Below, piece after piece: positions 24,508 through 32,667 of a stretch of DNA of 36,834 bases (the stretch's first letter is position 1; each line of letters starts with the position of its first letter). The position numbers and the translations under genes are program-made. Below the pieces are notes generated by a model that was given only the letters and a program-made list of their open reading frames with translations, did not search any database and was not told where the DNA came from. Source of the stretch: Alistipes sp. (GTDB lineage: Bacteria > Bacteroidota > Bacteroidia > Bacteroidales > Rikenellaceae); contig JAHHQL010000016.1 in assembly GCA_020026415.1 (NCBI GenBank), forward strand, positions 1 to 36,834, given 5' to 3'.

Positions 24508-25245
24508 TTAAAATACCTCTTGAAGGATGCGTATCGACTGTACCGAACCCACGGCATCGAGGTGGTAGCCGAAATAAACAAGCATGGCGTTGAGAAAATC
24601 GCGGCGGTTTTGGCGGTTCAGAGGCATGCTGCCCAAGATTTCGGTGCCGTTTTCGAGCATCGAGTCCAAAATCAGACTGCACGAACGATCCATGATGCAG
24701 GGATGGCTCGGTTTCTCGCTGACGTAAAGTCCCTCCTTGATGTCGAACCACGCCCCTTCGCGGTATTCGTTGCCGGGACAGAACCCTAAGTAACGGCTCA
24801 GATTGGCCATGAACCAGAGATGGAAATCGGCAACTCCGTCCTCCAGCGCATCGAGTGCCTCCACACTCTGCCACACGAACTCGAACAATTCCCTGTTGGG
24901 TTCGCATTCGCGTACCAGACGATAGAGTACCTCGGCCATGAACAGGGCAAGGGTCGATTTGCGCACGTCAAACGGAATGGACTGCAAAGCAAATCCTGCC
25001 CGCACCTCACGGAAACGGTGCATTTCGCCGTGAGCCGTCTCCGCCCCTTCGAGTTCCACGGGGAACACGGGCTGGAAAAGCCCCATCTTCGAACCGCGTC
25101 CCGAACGACTGCGCACACCCTGCACCATGTAACTCTGTCGTCCGCGTTCGTCGGTCAGAAGATGCACGACCAGCGATGAATCGCCATATTTCAACGTATG
25201 GAGGACGATGCCGCGTGCCTTGTAGTATTTTCTCAGTCCGCCCAT
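24508..25245 (-). CDS. recO: DNA repair protein RecO
   Basis: RecO binds single-stranded DNA and SSB and, with RecR, loads RecA at gaps. From the ATG at 25245 the protein has 245 residues. It shows the OB-fold N-terminus KYYKARGIVLHTLKYGDSSLVV (6-27), the TDERGRQSYMVQGVRS segment, the LFMAEVLYRLVRE helix, and the usual C-terminal helical domain with LRLLGF-like variation (LSRYLGFCP). The four-cysteine zinc site of some RecO proteins is not obvious. The start codon overlaps the prmA stop as TAATG, so translation is coupled. The longer frame upstream (to 25311) lies inside prmA and is not used. Confidence 0.93.
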   Translation of the reverse strand: MGGLRKYYKARGIVLHTLKYGDSSLVVHLLTDERGRQSYMVQGVRSRSGRGSKMGLFQPVFPVELEGAETAHGEMHRFREVRAGFALQSIPFDVRKSTLALFMAEVLYRLVRECEPNRELFEFVWQSVEALDALEDGVADFHLWFMANLSRYLGFCPGNEYREGAWFDIKEGLYVSEKPSHPCIMDRSCSLILDSMLENGTEILGSMPLNRQNRRDFLNAMLVYFGYHLDAVGSVQSIRILQEVF

Positions 25246-26072
25246 TATTTGCGCACGTGAACCAACTGCCAACCCTCGCGCGAACGGGTGGCGATGTGCT
25301 GTAAACCGCATTCGGCGGCAGAGGCAAGGATGGCGGGAACGTCCTCTTCCAAAAATCCGCTCATCAGAAGATCCCCTCCCTCGCTCAAAAGACGCGCCGA
25401 GATCTCCATCTGGTTGATCAGAATGTTGCGGTGAATGTTGGCTAAAATAAAATCGTAATGACGGTCACCGACAACCGAAATATCCCCCAAGATCGGCGTG
25501 ATGCGCTCTTCGACCCCGTTCAGCGCGATGTTTTCGCGGCAACTCTCCACACACACGTCGTCAATATCGACGGCATCCGTGTGACGTGCGCCACATTTGG
25601 CGGCGACGATCGCCAATACGCCAGTTCCGCAACCGATGTCCAGTCCCGTGCGTCCCTCCACCCTGAGATCCATCGTCTCGCGCGACATCATCCACGTGGT
25701 GGCGTGATGCCCCGATCCGAACGACATCCGCGGACGCAACACCACTTCGCATTCCCCTTCGGAGGCAGGTTTGTGATGCGGGGCGCGGATGCGCAGGCGG
25801 CCGTCCACATCGACCGGCGTGAAGTCGTGTTCTTCCCATTGGGCGTTCCAGTTCTCGGTGGGGATCTCCTCGTAAGTGCCCTTCACGTTGTAACGTGCCA
25901 TCAGTGCGGAAAGTTCCTTTTTGTCGAGTTCCTCAAGATTCGAGGTCTGAATGTAGGATTTCAGCGTGCCGTCCTCCCACAGAAACGATTCAAAGGGATA
26001 GTCGCCGAGTTCGGCTGTGAGGATCTCCGAAAGATCCTCCGTGCAGGGTATGTTGAGTGCCGTGTAATTCAT
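25245..26072 (-). CDS. prmA: Ribosomal protein L11 methyltransferase PrmA
   Basis: PrmA methylates ribosomal protein L11 with S-adenosylmethionine. The 275-residue protein has the small N-terminal targeting domain (about 1-85), a linker, and the methyltransferase domain with RPRMSFGSGHHATTWMM (the family loop that begins the catalytic core), the SAM motif GLDIGCGTGVLAIVAAKCGA, VDIDDVCVESCRENI, and the conserved DFILANIHRNILI motif around the catalytic asparagine. The ATG at 26072 is chosen because the N-terminal domain begins there (MNYTALNIPC); the frame stays open to 27275 only as antisense to xerD. It shares an operon with recO and is divergent from xerD. Confidence 0.95.
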   Translation of the reverse strand: MNYTALNIPCTEDLSEILTAELGDYPFESFLWEDGTLKSYIQTSNLEELDKKELSALMARYNVKGTYEEIPTENWNAQWEEHDFTPVDVDGRLRIRAPHHKPASEGECEVVLRPRMSFGSGHHATTWMMSRETMDLRVEGRTGLDIGCGTGVLAIVAAKCGARHTDAVDIDDVCVESCRENIALNGVEERITPILGDISVVGDRHYDFILANIHRNILINQMEISARLLSEGGDLLMSGFLEEDVPAILASAAECGLQHIATRSREGWQLVHVRK

Positions 26073-26087
26073 GTCCGTAAAATTTCG

Positions 26088-26133
26088 TATCTTCGCCTGT
26101 GTGATCGGTGTTTCCCGATCACACGCAAAGTTA
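26088..26133. promoter_or_regulatory. Divergent prmA/xerD promoters overlapped by a 10-base dyad
   Basis: TAACTTTG on the minus strand (26126-26133) is a perfect -7 box for prmA; TATCTTCG on the plus strand (26088-26095) is a near-consensus -7 box for xerD. Between them a perfect inverted repeat, GTGTGATCGG (26099-26108) / CCGATCACAC (26115-26124), covers both predicted transcription starts. Neither -33 box is clear. The dyad could be an operator or a 5' hairpin in both transcripts. Confidence 0.5.
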
Positions 26134-26159
26134 ATGATAATCTTCCAAAGATAAATACG

Positions 26160-27071
26160 ATGAGCGAAACCTCCAAAAAATGGCAGGAAATCCTTGCGGG
26201 TTACAAGACCTACATCCGCTTCGGGAAAAACCTCTCGCACAACACGATTCAGTCCTATTCGGGAGACTTGGAGCGTTTTGCGGCGTTCTGTATGGAGCGC
26301 GGGGTTACGGATCCGTGTAAAATCCGAAAGGAGAATATTGAGGCTTACCTTTCGAGGCTCTACGAGGAGGGGCAGACCAAACGATCCGAGGCACGCGAAC
26401 TGAGTTCCATACGCAGCCTTTGCGAATACCTGCTTGTGAACGACCGTATCGGCCGTTCGCCTGCCGAATTTATCGCCACGCCCAAGATCGGCCGCTCGCT
26501 TCCCGATGTGTTGTCGGTCGAGGAGATTGACCGCATGATCGCAGCCGCCGAGAGCGAAGACCCCGAACGCGGCGTTCGCAACGCGGCGGTGCTGGAGGTG
26601 TTGTATTCGTGCGGATTGCGCGTGTCGGAACTGACCAACCTGCGGATTTCCGATCTGTTTTTCGGGGAAGGCTACCTGCGTGTGGTGGGAAAGGGCGACA
26701 AACAGAGGCTCGTGCCCGTGAGCGATGCCGCCAAACGACGCATCCGTCACTATTTGGAGTTGCGGAAACCCGCGCGTGCGGGCGAGGAGATCTTGTTTCT
26801 GAACCGCAACGGGCGCAAACTCTCGCGCGTGATGATTTTCACGATCATCAAACGGGCGGCCGCCATGGCGGGCATCGACAAATCCGTATCGCCCCACACC
26901 TTCCGTCATTCGTTTGCCACCCATCTTTTGGAGGGCGGTGCGGACATCCGACAGGTGCAGGAACTGCTCGGCCACGAGAGCATCCTCACGACCGAAATCT
27001 ATACCCACTTGGATCGTGCGCATCTGCGCAAGACCCTCGAAGAGCATCTTCCTTTGATGAACAAGGCTTAA
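26160..27071 (+). CDS. xerD: Tyrosine recombinase XerD/XerC type
   Basis: Xer recombinases resolve chromosome dimers at the dif site near the terminus. This 303-residue protein has the SAM-like N-terminal core-binding domain (about 8-95, YKTYIRFGKNLSHNTIQSYSGDL) and the catalytic domain with the complete active set: R154 (CGLRVSEL), K178 (VGKGDKQR), H246 and R249 (HTFRHSF), H272 (LLGHESI) and the nucleophile Y281 (TEIYTH). Spacing fits XerD closely. The lack of integrase extensions and the housekeeping setting argue against a mobile element. The ATG at 26160 is chosen because the long upstream frame is antisense to prmA. Its stop overlaps that of the convergent gene at 27068. Confidence 0.93.
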   Translation: MSETSKKWQEILAGYKTYIRFGKNLSHNTIQSYSGDLERFAAFCMERGVTDPCKIRKENIEAYLSRLYEEGQTKRSEARELSSIRSLCEYLLVNDRIGRSPAEFIATPKIGRSLPDVLSVEEIDRMIAAAESEDPERGVRNAAVLEVLYSCGLRVSELTNLRISDLFFGEGYLRVVGKGDKQRLVPVSDAAKRRIRHYLELRKPARAGEEILFLNRNGRKLSRVMIFTIIKRAAAMAGIDKSVSPHTFRHSFATHLLEGGADIRQVQELLGHESILTTEIYTHLDRAHLRKTLEEHLPLMNKA

Positions 27072-27424
27072 AGGCGGCGGATCTGCGCCTTGCAGGTAAG
27101 ACGCATCGCCGCATAATCCGCTCCTGAAATCACGACCGTGATCCCGTGGGGATCGGTAAATTCCCGCAAAAGATCTTCCAGCGGGGTATCCGTTCGTTCC
27201 ATCATTCGGGAAAATGCCTCGCGGTAATCCCGTGGAAAATGTCCTACGGTGATTCCCGCATAAAATTCCGTGCACGCCATCCGATCAACCTCCCCGCACT
27301 CCTCGATCGAGAGGATTTCCCCCTCTTCGGAGAGCGTCAGAAGCGGATTGCGGACGAACCTACTCCCCGTCCACGCGAGATGGGAGGCTGTCCGTCTTGG
27401 GGCGGAAGGGTGCGAAAAATTCAT
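27068..27424 (-). CDS. Small protein of unknown function, resembling the N-terminus of amidohydrolases
   Basis: A 118-residue soluble protein that I do not recognise. The stretch FVRNPLLTLSEEGEILSIEE (about 23-42), then TEFYAGITVGHF, resembles the small beta-sandwich that opens amidohydrolase-type deaminases (usually followed by PGFVNAHCH). Here the metal-binding HxH segment and the whole barrel are absent; instead come a helix (DYREAFSRMME) and a short C-terminal strand-rich part (GITVVISGADYAAMRL). It could be a short stand-alone family or the remains of a larger enzyme. The ATG at 27424 overlaps the DUF4296 gene by 65 bases, and no other start precedes the similarity. It is the last gene of the long operon. 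Confidence 0.55.
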   Translation of the reverse strand: MNFSHPSAPRRTASHLAWTGSRFVRNPLLTLSEEGEILSIEECGEVDRMACTEFYAGITVGHFPRDYREAFSRMMERTDTPLEDLLREFTDPHGITVVISGADYAAMRLTCKAQIRRL

Positions 27425-28226
27425 CGGTGAAAATACGGAAATTCAACTGCTTCTCGAACAGGCTGTCCACGGCGGGTTCGACCGGCGGTTTAAATTCGAG
27501 TTTCATGTTGCGGATGGTGACGGAGGGGCGTTTCGGTTTGCCGCTGAAGTGCAGGAAATCGAAATGAAGTGTCTTGTGGGTCGTGTCGGCGGTGAAACGA
27601 CGGCGGAAATGCTCTCTGTCTCCGCGCATGAGTGAGATGTTATAGACAAATGCACGCTGTTTGTTGTGGCGTTCGACCCACACGTTGGCGCGCAGTCCCT
27701 GCTTTTCGTTCTGGTCGAGCGAGTCGATCTCGTAATCGAGCGAAAGGGTGTATTCGCCGGGCATCAGGTCGAAATCCATCTTCAACCGCGCCGTATCCTT
27801 CAGTCGTCCCACACGGATCAGCGTGTCGGCGAAAATCGTGCGTGAAAAGGTACGCTGTGCCACATTGTTGATCGTGTCGAGGATCGACACCTCGCGCTTG
27901 TAAAATTCGCTCTCCTGCTCCAGACGGGCAATGGCGACCTCCACCACATCGCCGATACGGGCACTCTTGCGTTTCGAGAAGTTGCCGATCGTATATTGCA
28001 CATCCTCGATCGAGTAACCGTGATCCTTCAGGATTGGTTCGTAGATGTTCAGCGAATCGAGTCGGAAACGATTGATGTCCGAGGCGGTATAGGCGTTGGC
28101 CAGAAAGATGTCGTGGAAGATGTCGGCCAACTCGCGGTCGGGGATGACCGTGCGTTTCCGACACGAGGAGAATCCCGCCAAAAGCAGCAGGACGGAAATC
28201 AGGGTGATAATGCGGTTTGTGTTCAT
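27360..28226 (-). CDS. DUF4296 domain lipoprotein
   Basis: A 288-residue lipoprotein with a lipobox FSSC (C22) after a hydrophobic signal, so it is anchored in the envelope, probably the outer membrane. DUF4296 corresponds to the N-terminal part (about 25-115): ELADIFHDIFLANAYTASD, then the YGYSIEDVQYTIGNFSKRK-like block (here HGYSIEDVQYTIGNFSKRK) and a coiled segment. The function of the domain is unknown and it is found mainly in Bacteroidetes. The C-terminal part is beta-rich. Its ATG overlaps the stop of the FtsX-like permease gene (ATGA), and the permease-DUF4296 pairing suggests a shared envelope task. Confidence 0.88.
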   Translation of the reverse strand: MNTNRIITLISVLLLLAGFSSCRKRTVIPDRELADIFHDIFLANAYTASDINRFRLDSLNIYEPILKDHGYSIEDVQYTIGNFSKRKSARIGDVVEVAIARLEQESEFYKREVSILDTINNVAQRTFSRTIFADTLIRVGRLKDTARLKMDFDLMPGEYTLSLDYEIDSLDQNEKQGLRANVWVERHNKQRAFVYNISLMRGDREHFRRRFTADTTHKTLHFDFLHFSGKPKRPSVTIRNMKLEFKPPVEPAVDSLFEKQLNFRIFTDEFFAPFRPKTDSLPSRVDGE

Positions 28227-29425
28227 AATTTCGACTTTATCATGTTGCGTGCGGTTGCCATCGACAGCGTATATCCGATGGCGGCCGACGAAACGAGTAT
28301 AATCACAAGGTCGTCCGCGCGGAAAATCACGGGATAACTCTTCACAAGGAACGTCTCGGCAGGGATCTCGATCCATCCGAAGGTTTGTTGCAGGAGCGTA
28401 AGTCCCACACCGGCCGCCATTCCGATAAGCCCTCCCCACGCGCAGATCAAAAGCCCCTCCATAAGGAAGATGCGCCGGATCAGCCGTGTGTCGGCACCCA
28501 AGGCGCGCAGGGTGGCAATATCCTGCCGTTTCTCGACGATCAGCATCGCCAATGCCCCCACAATCGAGAACGAGGCGATCAGAAGCACCAGAAGGGCAAT
28601 CAGGAAGATCCCCCATTTTTCCAACTTCATGATGCGGTAGAACGAGGCCTTGAGTTGTTCGCGGGTTTCGACCTTGAATCCCTCGCCTGCCAACTCCTGC
28701 ACCTCCTTTTGTACCCGATCTGTGTCGCCACGGCGGACGCGGAGGACAAGAGCCGAGGCGCGGCCGTCGTAGCGGAGCAGTTCGCGGGCATAACGCAGCG
28801 ACGAGAAGACATAGGTCTGCTCGGTCTCCAAATCGAGGGTATAGATCCCTCCGAGGGCGATCTTTCGGCGCGTGAAGTTCTCGAACGGCAAGAGCGAGGA
28901 GAACGATTTCCGGCGTACGGCATAGGTCGAGACCTCGCTGTCCGACAGTGTGCGGATGCCCAGTTGCATCGCCATCGCCTGTCCGAGGACGATGCGGTCG
29001 AAATCGCCCGTCCTCACCTTCCAACGCCCCGCCGAGATGTAATCCTCCATCGGGAGTACCCGTTCGTAGTCGTCCTCCACACCGCGCAAAACGGCAGCGG
29101 CCTGCCGTCCTTCGTGTTCCAGAAGGATGCCCTGCTCCAGAAAGAGCGAGGCGGCTTCCACGCCCCGCAGGTTGCGGATCCTGTCCACGGGAAGTTCCTC
29201 CTCGCGGAATGTCCCTCCTTTTCGGGGCGTTACGGTCAGCGGGGCGTCGATGGCGGAGCAGACACCTGCGGCGAGTTGTTCGAAGCCGTTGAAGACCGAC
29301 ATCAGGATGATCATCGCCGCCACGGGTACGGCTACGGAGATCACGCTCAGTCCCGAAATCAGATTGACGACCGATCGGGACCGGGACGAGAACAGATAGC
29401 GTTTGGCGAAGATGCGGGCGAGCAT
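28223..29425 (-). CDS. FtsX/LolE-like ABC transporter permease
   Basis: A 400-residue inner-membrane permease of the MacB/FtsX type. It has an N-terminal membrane segment (about 18-42, VVNLISGLSVISVAVPVAAM), a large periplasmic domain (about 45-270) and three C-terminal membrane segments (about 275-300, 320-345 and 365-390) with the classic IVEKRQDIATLRALGADTRLIRRIF loop between the first two. The layout fits LolC/LolE, which release lipoproteins for outer-membrane transport. No ATPase gene lies beside it, so its LolD-like partner must be encoded elsewhere. It starts 7 bases after rbfA ends. Confidence 0.9.
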   Translation of the reverse strand: MLARIFAKRYLFSSRSRSVVNLISGLSVISVAVPVAAMIILMSVFNGFEQLAAGVCSAIDAPLTVTPRKGGTFREEELPVDRIRNLRGVEAASLFLEQGILLEHEGRQAAAVLRGVEDDYERVLPMEDYISAGRWKVRTGDFDRIVLGQAMAMQLGIRTLSDSEVSTYAVRRKSFSSLLPFENFTRRKIALGGIYTLDLETEQTYVFSSLRYARELLRYDGRASALVLRVRRGDTDRVQKEVQELAGEGFKVETREQLKASFYRIMKLEKWGIFLIALLVLLIASFSIVGALAMLIVEKRQDIATLRALGADTRLIRRIFLMEGLLICAWGGLIGMAAGVGLTLLQQTFGWIEIPAETFLVKSYPVIFRADDLVIILVSSAAIGYTLSMATARNMIKSKL

Positions 29426-29432
29426 GAAGCGT

Positions 29433-29771
29433 TTATTTCTTCAGAGCGTTGTCGATTTGTTCGATGTATTCGAGCGAGTCGTCCAAGAAGAACTGAATTT
29501 CGGGGATGTTCTTCACCTGATTGCGGATGCGGTTGCCCAGCAGGCCGCGCAACTGGCGCATGTGTTTGTCCAAAGAGGCCATCACCGCATCGCAATGGTC
29601 GAACGGGAAGACGCTGACATAGATTTTGGCGTATGCGAAATCGGGTGAAACGCGCACGGCGGTGACGGTCACCAGCGAACCCCGAACGACTTCGGGGGCT
29701 TCCTTTTGCAGGATCTCGGCCATATCCTTCTGGATCTGTTTGGCAATTTTTTGCTGACGTGTTGTTTCCAT
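29433..29771 (-). CDS. rbfA: Ribosome-binding factor A
   Basis: RbfA assists late maturation of the 30S subunit and 16S rRNA 5'-end processing, particularly in the cold. The 112-residue protein has the single KH-like fold: TTRQQKIAKQIQKDMAEILQ (3-22), the VTVTAVRVSPDFAYAKIYVSVFP strand-helix core (about 34-56), RGLLGNRIRNQV (74-85) and the ending IPEIQFFLDDSLEYIEQID. The length is normal. It lies 12 bases after the outer-membrane barrel gene and 7 before the permease gene. Confidence 0.96.
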   Translation of the reverse strand: METTRQQKIAKQIQKDMAEILQKEAPEVVRGSLVTVTAVRVSPDFAYAKIYVSVFPFDHCDAVMASLDKHMRQLRGLLGNRIRNQVKNIPEIQFFLDDSLEYIEQIDNALKK

Positions 29772-29783
29772 GGTTATTCTTGT

Positions 29784-30593
29784 TTAAAGTGCGTATTTGA
29801 ATACTTCGGTGTTTTTTTCGCGTTTGCGGCGCGGTTTCCATTCGTCGAATCCCGCCTTGTTGAAGCGGTAACTTATGCCGATCGAGATGATGAAGTTGTC
29901 GAGCGGCGATTTGAGCGGTGTCAGACGGAACGGGTTTTCCGACGAGTTGTCGTTGAGGTTGTCGTCGTATTTGCTGCGGTCGCGGACAATATCCGAAAAT
30001 CCGAAATAGTATCGGGCGCGGATGTTGATCTCGTAGCGTTTGATCAGAAACGCCAGACCCGCACCGCCCGCAAGTCCGTAGCCCCAGCGGTTGTCGCGCG
30101 TGAGGCGGAAATGGTAGTCGCCCTTCCAGTCGGGACGCTTGTCGATGTCGCGGGCATACTCGTTCTCGTAGGTCGAGGAGAGGTTGTAGGAAAAGGTGGC
30201 GGCGGCTTCGAGGTAGAAACGCAGGCGGTTGTGCAGCATGTAGAAGTGGGGCTGCCACACCACGGGCATCACGATCGACTTGACGTGACGCGTGTAGTAG
30301 AGATACTCCGAAGGATCGTCCGTATAGTGGGAGTTCTTGGCATAGGAAAAGCCGCGGTTCATGAACTCAAGGTCGATACCGAAACCGCCCACGATGCGCG
30401 AACGGCTGTAATGTCGCCACGTAAGTCCCACCGCGTAACTGTCCCAAAGACCTTTCATCTCCTCTTCGGGTTTCAGGCGTGCGGTCGAAAGTCCGTAACC
30501 CGCCGTGAAACCGAGGGTATGCTGTGCGGCGGCTTCTCCGACCCGCAACAGGGCGAAGAGCGTCAGTGTAAATAGAATGAGTTTTCGTTTCAT
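29784..30593 (-). CDS. Outer-membrane beta-barrel protein (PorT-like family)
   Basis: A 269-residue outer-membrane protein with a signal peptide cleaved after EAAAQ (about residue 24) and roughly eight amphipathic strands, for example YAVGLTWRHYSRSRIVGGFGIDLEF and RFYLEAAATFSYN, ending in an aromatic strand (FIISIGISYRF) followed by a basic Lys/Arg-rich tail. The general shape is that of the PorT/OMP beta-barrel family of Bacteroidetes. PorT itself belongs to the type IX secretion system, but no other type IX gene is nearby, so function is left open. The ATG at 30593 is chosen at the signal peptide; the frame is open to 30713. The Big_5 lipoprotein gene ends 16 bases upstream. Confidence 0.85.
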   Translation of the reverse strand: MKRKLILFTLTLFALLRVGEAAAQHTLGFTAGYGLSTARLKPEEEMKGLWDSYAVGLTWRHYSRSRIVGGFGIDLEFMNRGFSYAKNSHYTDDPSEYLYYTRHVKSIVMPVVWQPHFYMLHNRLRFYLEAAATFSYNLSSTYENEYARDIDKRPDWKGDYHFRLTRDNRWGYGLAGGAGLAFLIKRYEINIRARYYFGFSDIVRDRSKYDDNLNDNSSENPFRLTPLKSPLDNFIISIGISYRFNKAGFDEWKPRRKREKNTEVFKYAL

Positions 30594-30609
30594 GTCAAAA
30601 ATGTGCGTT

Positions 30610-32652
30610 TTATCGGCGGTCGAACATATTGCCTGCCGAACCGAAGTTACGGTCGCGCTGCTGGCGTTCCATGCGTTCGCGTTCACGATTCTTCTTGGGA
30701 CCTTCTTTGGCAAGACGCTCGGCTTCTTTCTTCAAGCGTTGCGCTTCTCTTTCGTCCAACATGCGTTGCAGCGACTGCATCGTCACGGGAGCGAATAGTT
30801 TTTCGAGATCCATCGTCACTTCGACCTCCCAGTTGGCTTTCGTGGAGAAGACCTCTTCGGCATTTTCGTTGATGTAAAATTCGGCACGTTCGGGCATGCG
30901 GCGTTCGACGACATTTCCCGTATCCCACTTGCCGTTGGCGTTCTTGTCCTCGATGATGCGGAATTTGATTTCGCCCGGTGAGACGTAGTTGAACTGCACG
31001 TCGCCCGACGAGACGTCCCGACGCTCCTGCTGGACACGGTTCGAGGCATCGGTCAGCTGGATGATGTATTTCGTGGCATCGGCGCGACCCTTGACGTGGA
31101 GTTTCACGATGGCGAACTTTTCGGGATCGTAGGCGGTGTATTCGCCCGAAATCGAATCGTTCCGGAATCCGGCGGCATTGGTCAGTGCGCCTGCGGGGAT
31201 CGTCAGTTTGTATTTGGCTTTGGGTTTCCATGCGGCACGCACCTCCCAGCGCAGCATTTTGGCGGTGTCGCGCACAAAATGCACCGCGAGGGGTTGCTCC
31301 GCCCCCGATTTCCCATCGACCTCCACCAGCGAGATGGCTGCCGAGTCGATCTTGACGAGCGGATGGTCAAATTCCGCTTCGAGGTATTTTTCGGGATTGA
31401 TCTCGCCCGATGTGGGGAACTTGATCTCGAAGGGATTCTTCTCCAGCGGGTTTTTGTATTCGCGTCCTTCGGCCTCGGCTTTCTTTTTCTCCTCCTCGAT
31501 GCGTTTGCGTTCCTTTTCCTCCTGCTTCGACTCGACGAGTTTCCACGGCAGTTTCAGATTTTCGGTGACTTTCTGAAGCACGTTCAGCGTGTCGTGCTTC
31601 ATGTAGGTGATCTTACCGCGAATGGTGTCGGGCAGCAGTTTCGAGGGGTGGTTGAACCACAGGGCGATCGTGTCGCGTCCCTCGGTCTGGGGGTCGATGA
31701 TCACATGATCGTCGGGGATGCTGTCGAAATGGATCGACTCGATCCGGGGATGTGCCGACGAGAAGTAGAGCAGGGCCTTGTGCTGCATGGGACGCTGCTG
31801 CTCGGAGAGCATCTGACGGCGGAAGGCCTTGTCGGTGAACATACGGATGTAGAGTTGCGGTTCGGCGGACACGTAACGCCGCAACGAATCATACCAGATC
31901 GAGAAGTCGGGCAACTTGGCGGGGTTGTAGCGACCTTCGATGAATCCCACCTGATCGGTTCCCGGCTCGTAGAGCTGGTTGTCGTTCTTGTCCTGCACGG
32001 CATAGACGCGGTAGTCGATCGGCTTGAGGTTCTGCGCGATGAAAATGCCGTTGGTCTCGGCACGGGCGATTACCGCAGGTTTGTATTTGAAGATCGTCGA
32101 ATCGTATTCGGGTTTGTCCTCCACCGAATCGGCGGGGAAGAACCAGATGAAACTCTTTGGCACGGAGTCGGCCTTGTAACTGTCGGCGGTGTAGCCCGAC
32201 ATATACATCGAGTCGATCTCGTTGCCCGTCGAGAAGACATAACGCATCGAGAAGAGAGGATTACCTTCGTTGTTGTCGCGCACCGAACCGCCGAAATTCA
32301 GGGCATAGGTGGTGTTCGGCTCCAACGTGTCGCGCAACTGGACGACAATCCCGCGACCGCGCAATGTGAGCAGCGGTTTCTTTTTCATGGCGGGCGAGGT
32401 GTAGAACTCCTTCTGCTGGTCCTTCAACTGCACGAACTCGTTAAATTCGATGTAGATCTTTTCGTGTTTGGTCAGCGGACGGTTTTTCGTGAAATTGTCG
32501 GGCGTCATCGCCACGATGACGGGCGGGAGGGTGTCGATCGGGCCCCCCGTGGGACTTAACATGTGGGCGCAACGGGTCAGAAAGGCCGACAGGAAAACTA
32601 CGGCCAGAAGCGTGCGCACGATGTGAAGGATATGTCGTTTGTTGCGTGTCAT
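30610..32652 (-). CDS. Ig-like (Big_5) domain envelope protein, probable lipoprotein
   Basis: A 680-residue exported protein. After a basic N-terminus and hydrophobic segment (about 10-26) a cysteine, C28 in FLTRCAHM, may be lipidated, although Arg at -1 is unusual for a lipobox. An N-terminal Big_5 (Ig-like) domain follows (about 34-125): GGPIDTLPPVIVAMTPDNFT and the IYIEFNEFVQLKD motif. The middle part is rich in charged residues, with a Lys/Glu-rich coiled stretch (KEERKRIEEEKKKAEAE), and the C-terminus is also Lys/Arg/Glu-rich (LDEREAQRLKKEAERLAKE). Such proteins are common in Bacteroidetes and largely uncharacterised. It lies between two other envelope protein genes in the long operon. 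Confidence 0.87.
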   Translation of the reverse strand: MTRNKRHILHIVRTLLAVVFLSAFLTRCAHMLSPTGGPIDTLPPVIVAMTPDNFTKNRPLTKHEKIYIEFNEFVQLKDQQKEFYTSPAMKKKPLLTLRGRGIVVQLRDTLEPNTTYALNFGGSVRDNNEGNPLFSMRYVFSTGNEIDSMYMSGYTADSYKADSVPKSFIWFFPADSVEDKPEYDSTIFKYKPAVIARAETNGIFIAQNLKPIDYRVYAVQDKNDNQLYEPGTDQVGFIEGRYNPAKLPDFSIWYDSLRRYVSAEPQLYIRMFTDKAFRRQMLSEQQRPMQHKALLYFSSAHPRIESIHFDSIPDDHVIIDPQTEGRDTIALWFNHPSKLLPDTIRGKITYMKHDTLNVLQKVTENLKLPWKLVESKQEEKERKRIEEEKKKAEAEGREYKNPLEKNPFEIKFPTSGEINPEKYLEAEFDHPLVKIDSAAISLVEVDGKSGAEQPLAVHFVRDTAKMLRWEVRAAWKPKAKYKLTIPAGALTNAAGFRNDSISGEYTAYDPEKFAIVKLHVKGRADATKYIIQLTDASNRVQQERRDVSSGDVQFNYVSPGEIKFRIIEDKNANGKWDTGNVVERRMPERAEFYINENAEEVFSTKANWEVEVTMDLEKLFAPVTMQSLQRMLDEREAQRLKKEAERLAKEGPKKNRERERMERQQRDRNFGSAGNMFDRR

Positions 32653-32667
32653 CGGTTTGGGTTTAAA

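Noticed and set aside
25458..26159. Long N-terminal extension in frame with xerD
   Set aside because: This part is antisense to prmA and lacks similarity to Xer proteins; the normal XerD N-terminus begins at 26160.
26160..27071. xerD as the integrase of a mobile element
   Set aside because: There is no attachment-site duplication, no excisionase or phage gene, and both flanks are housekeeping genes. Length and motifs fit the chromosomal Xer recombinase.
26073..27275. Extension of the prmA frame far upstream
   Set aside because: It runs antisense through xerD; PrmA homologues start at the ATG at 26072, and the gap contains promoter elements.
31096..32559. 487-codon open frame opposite the Big_5 protein
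   Set aside because: The minus-strand protein has a signal, an Ig-like domain and operon context; the plus-strand translation has none.
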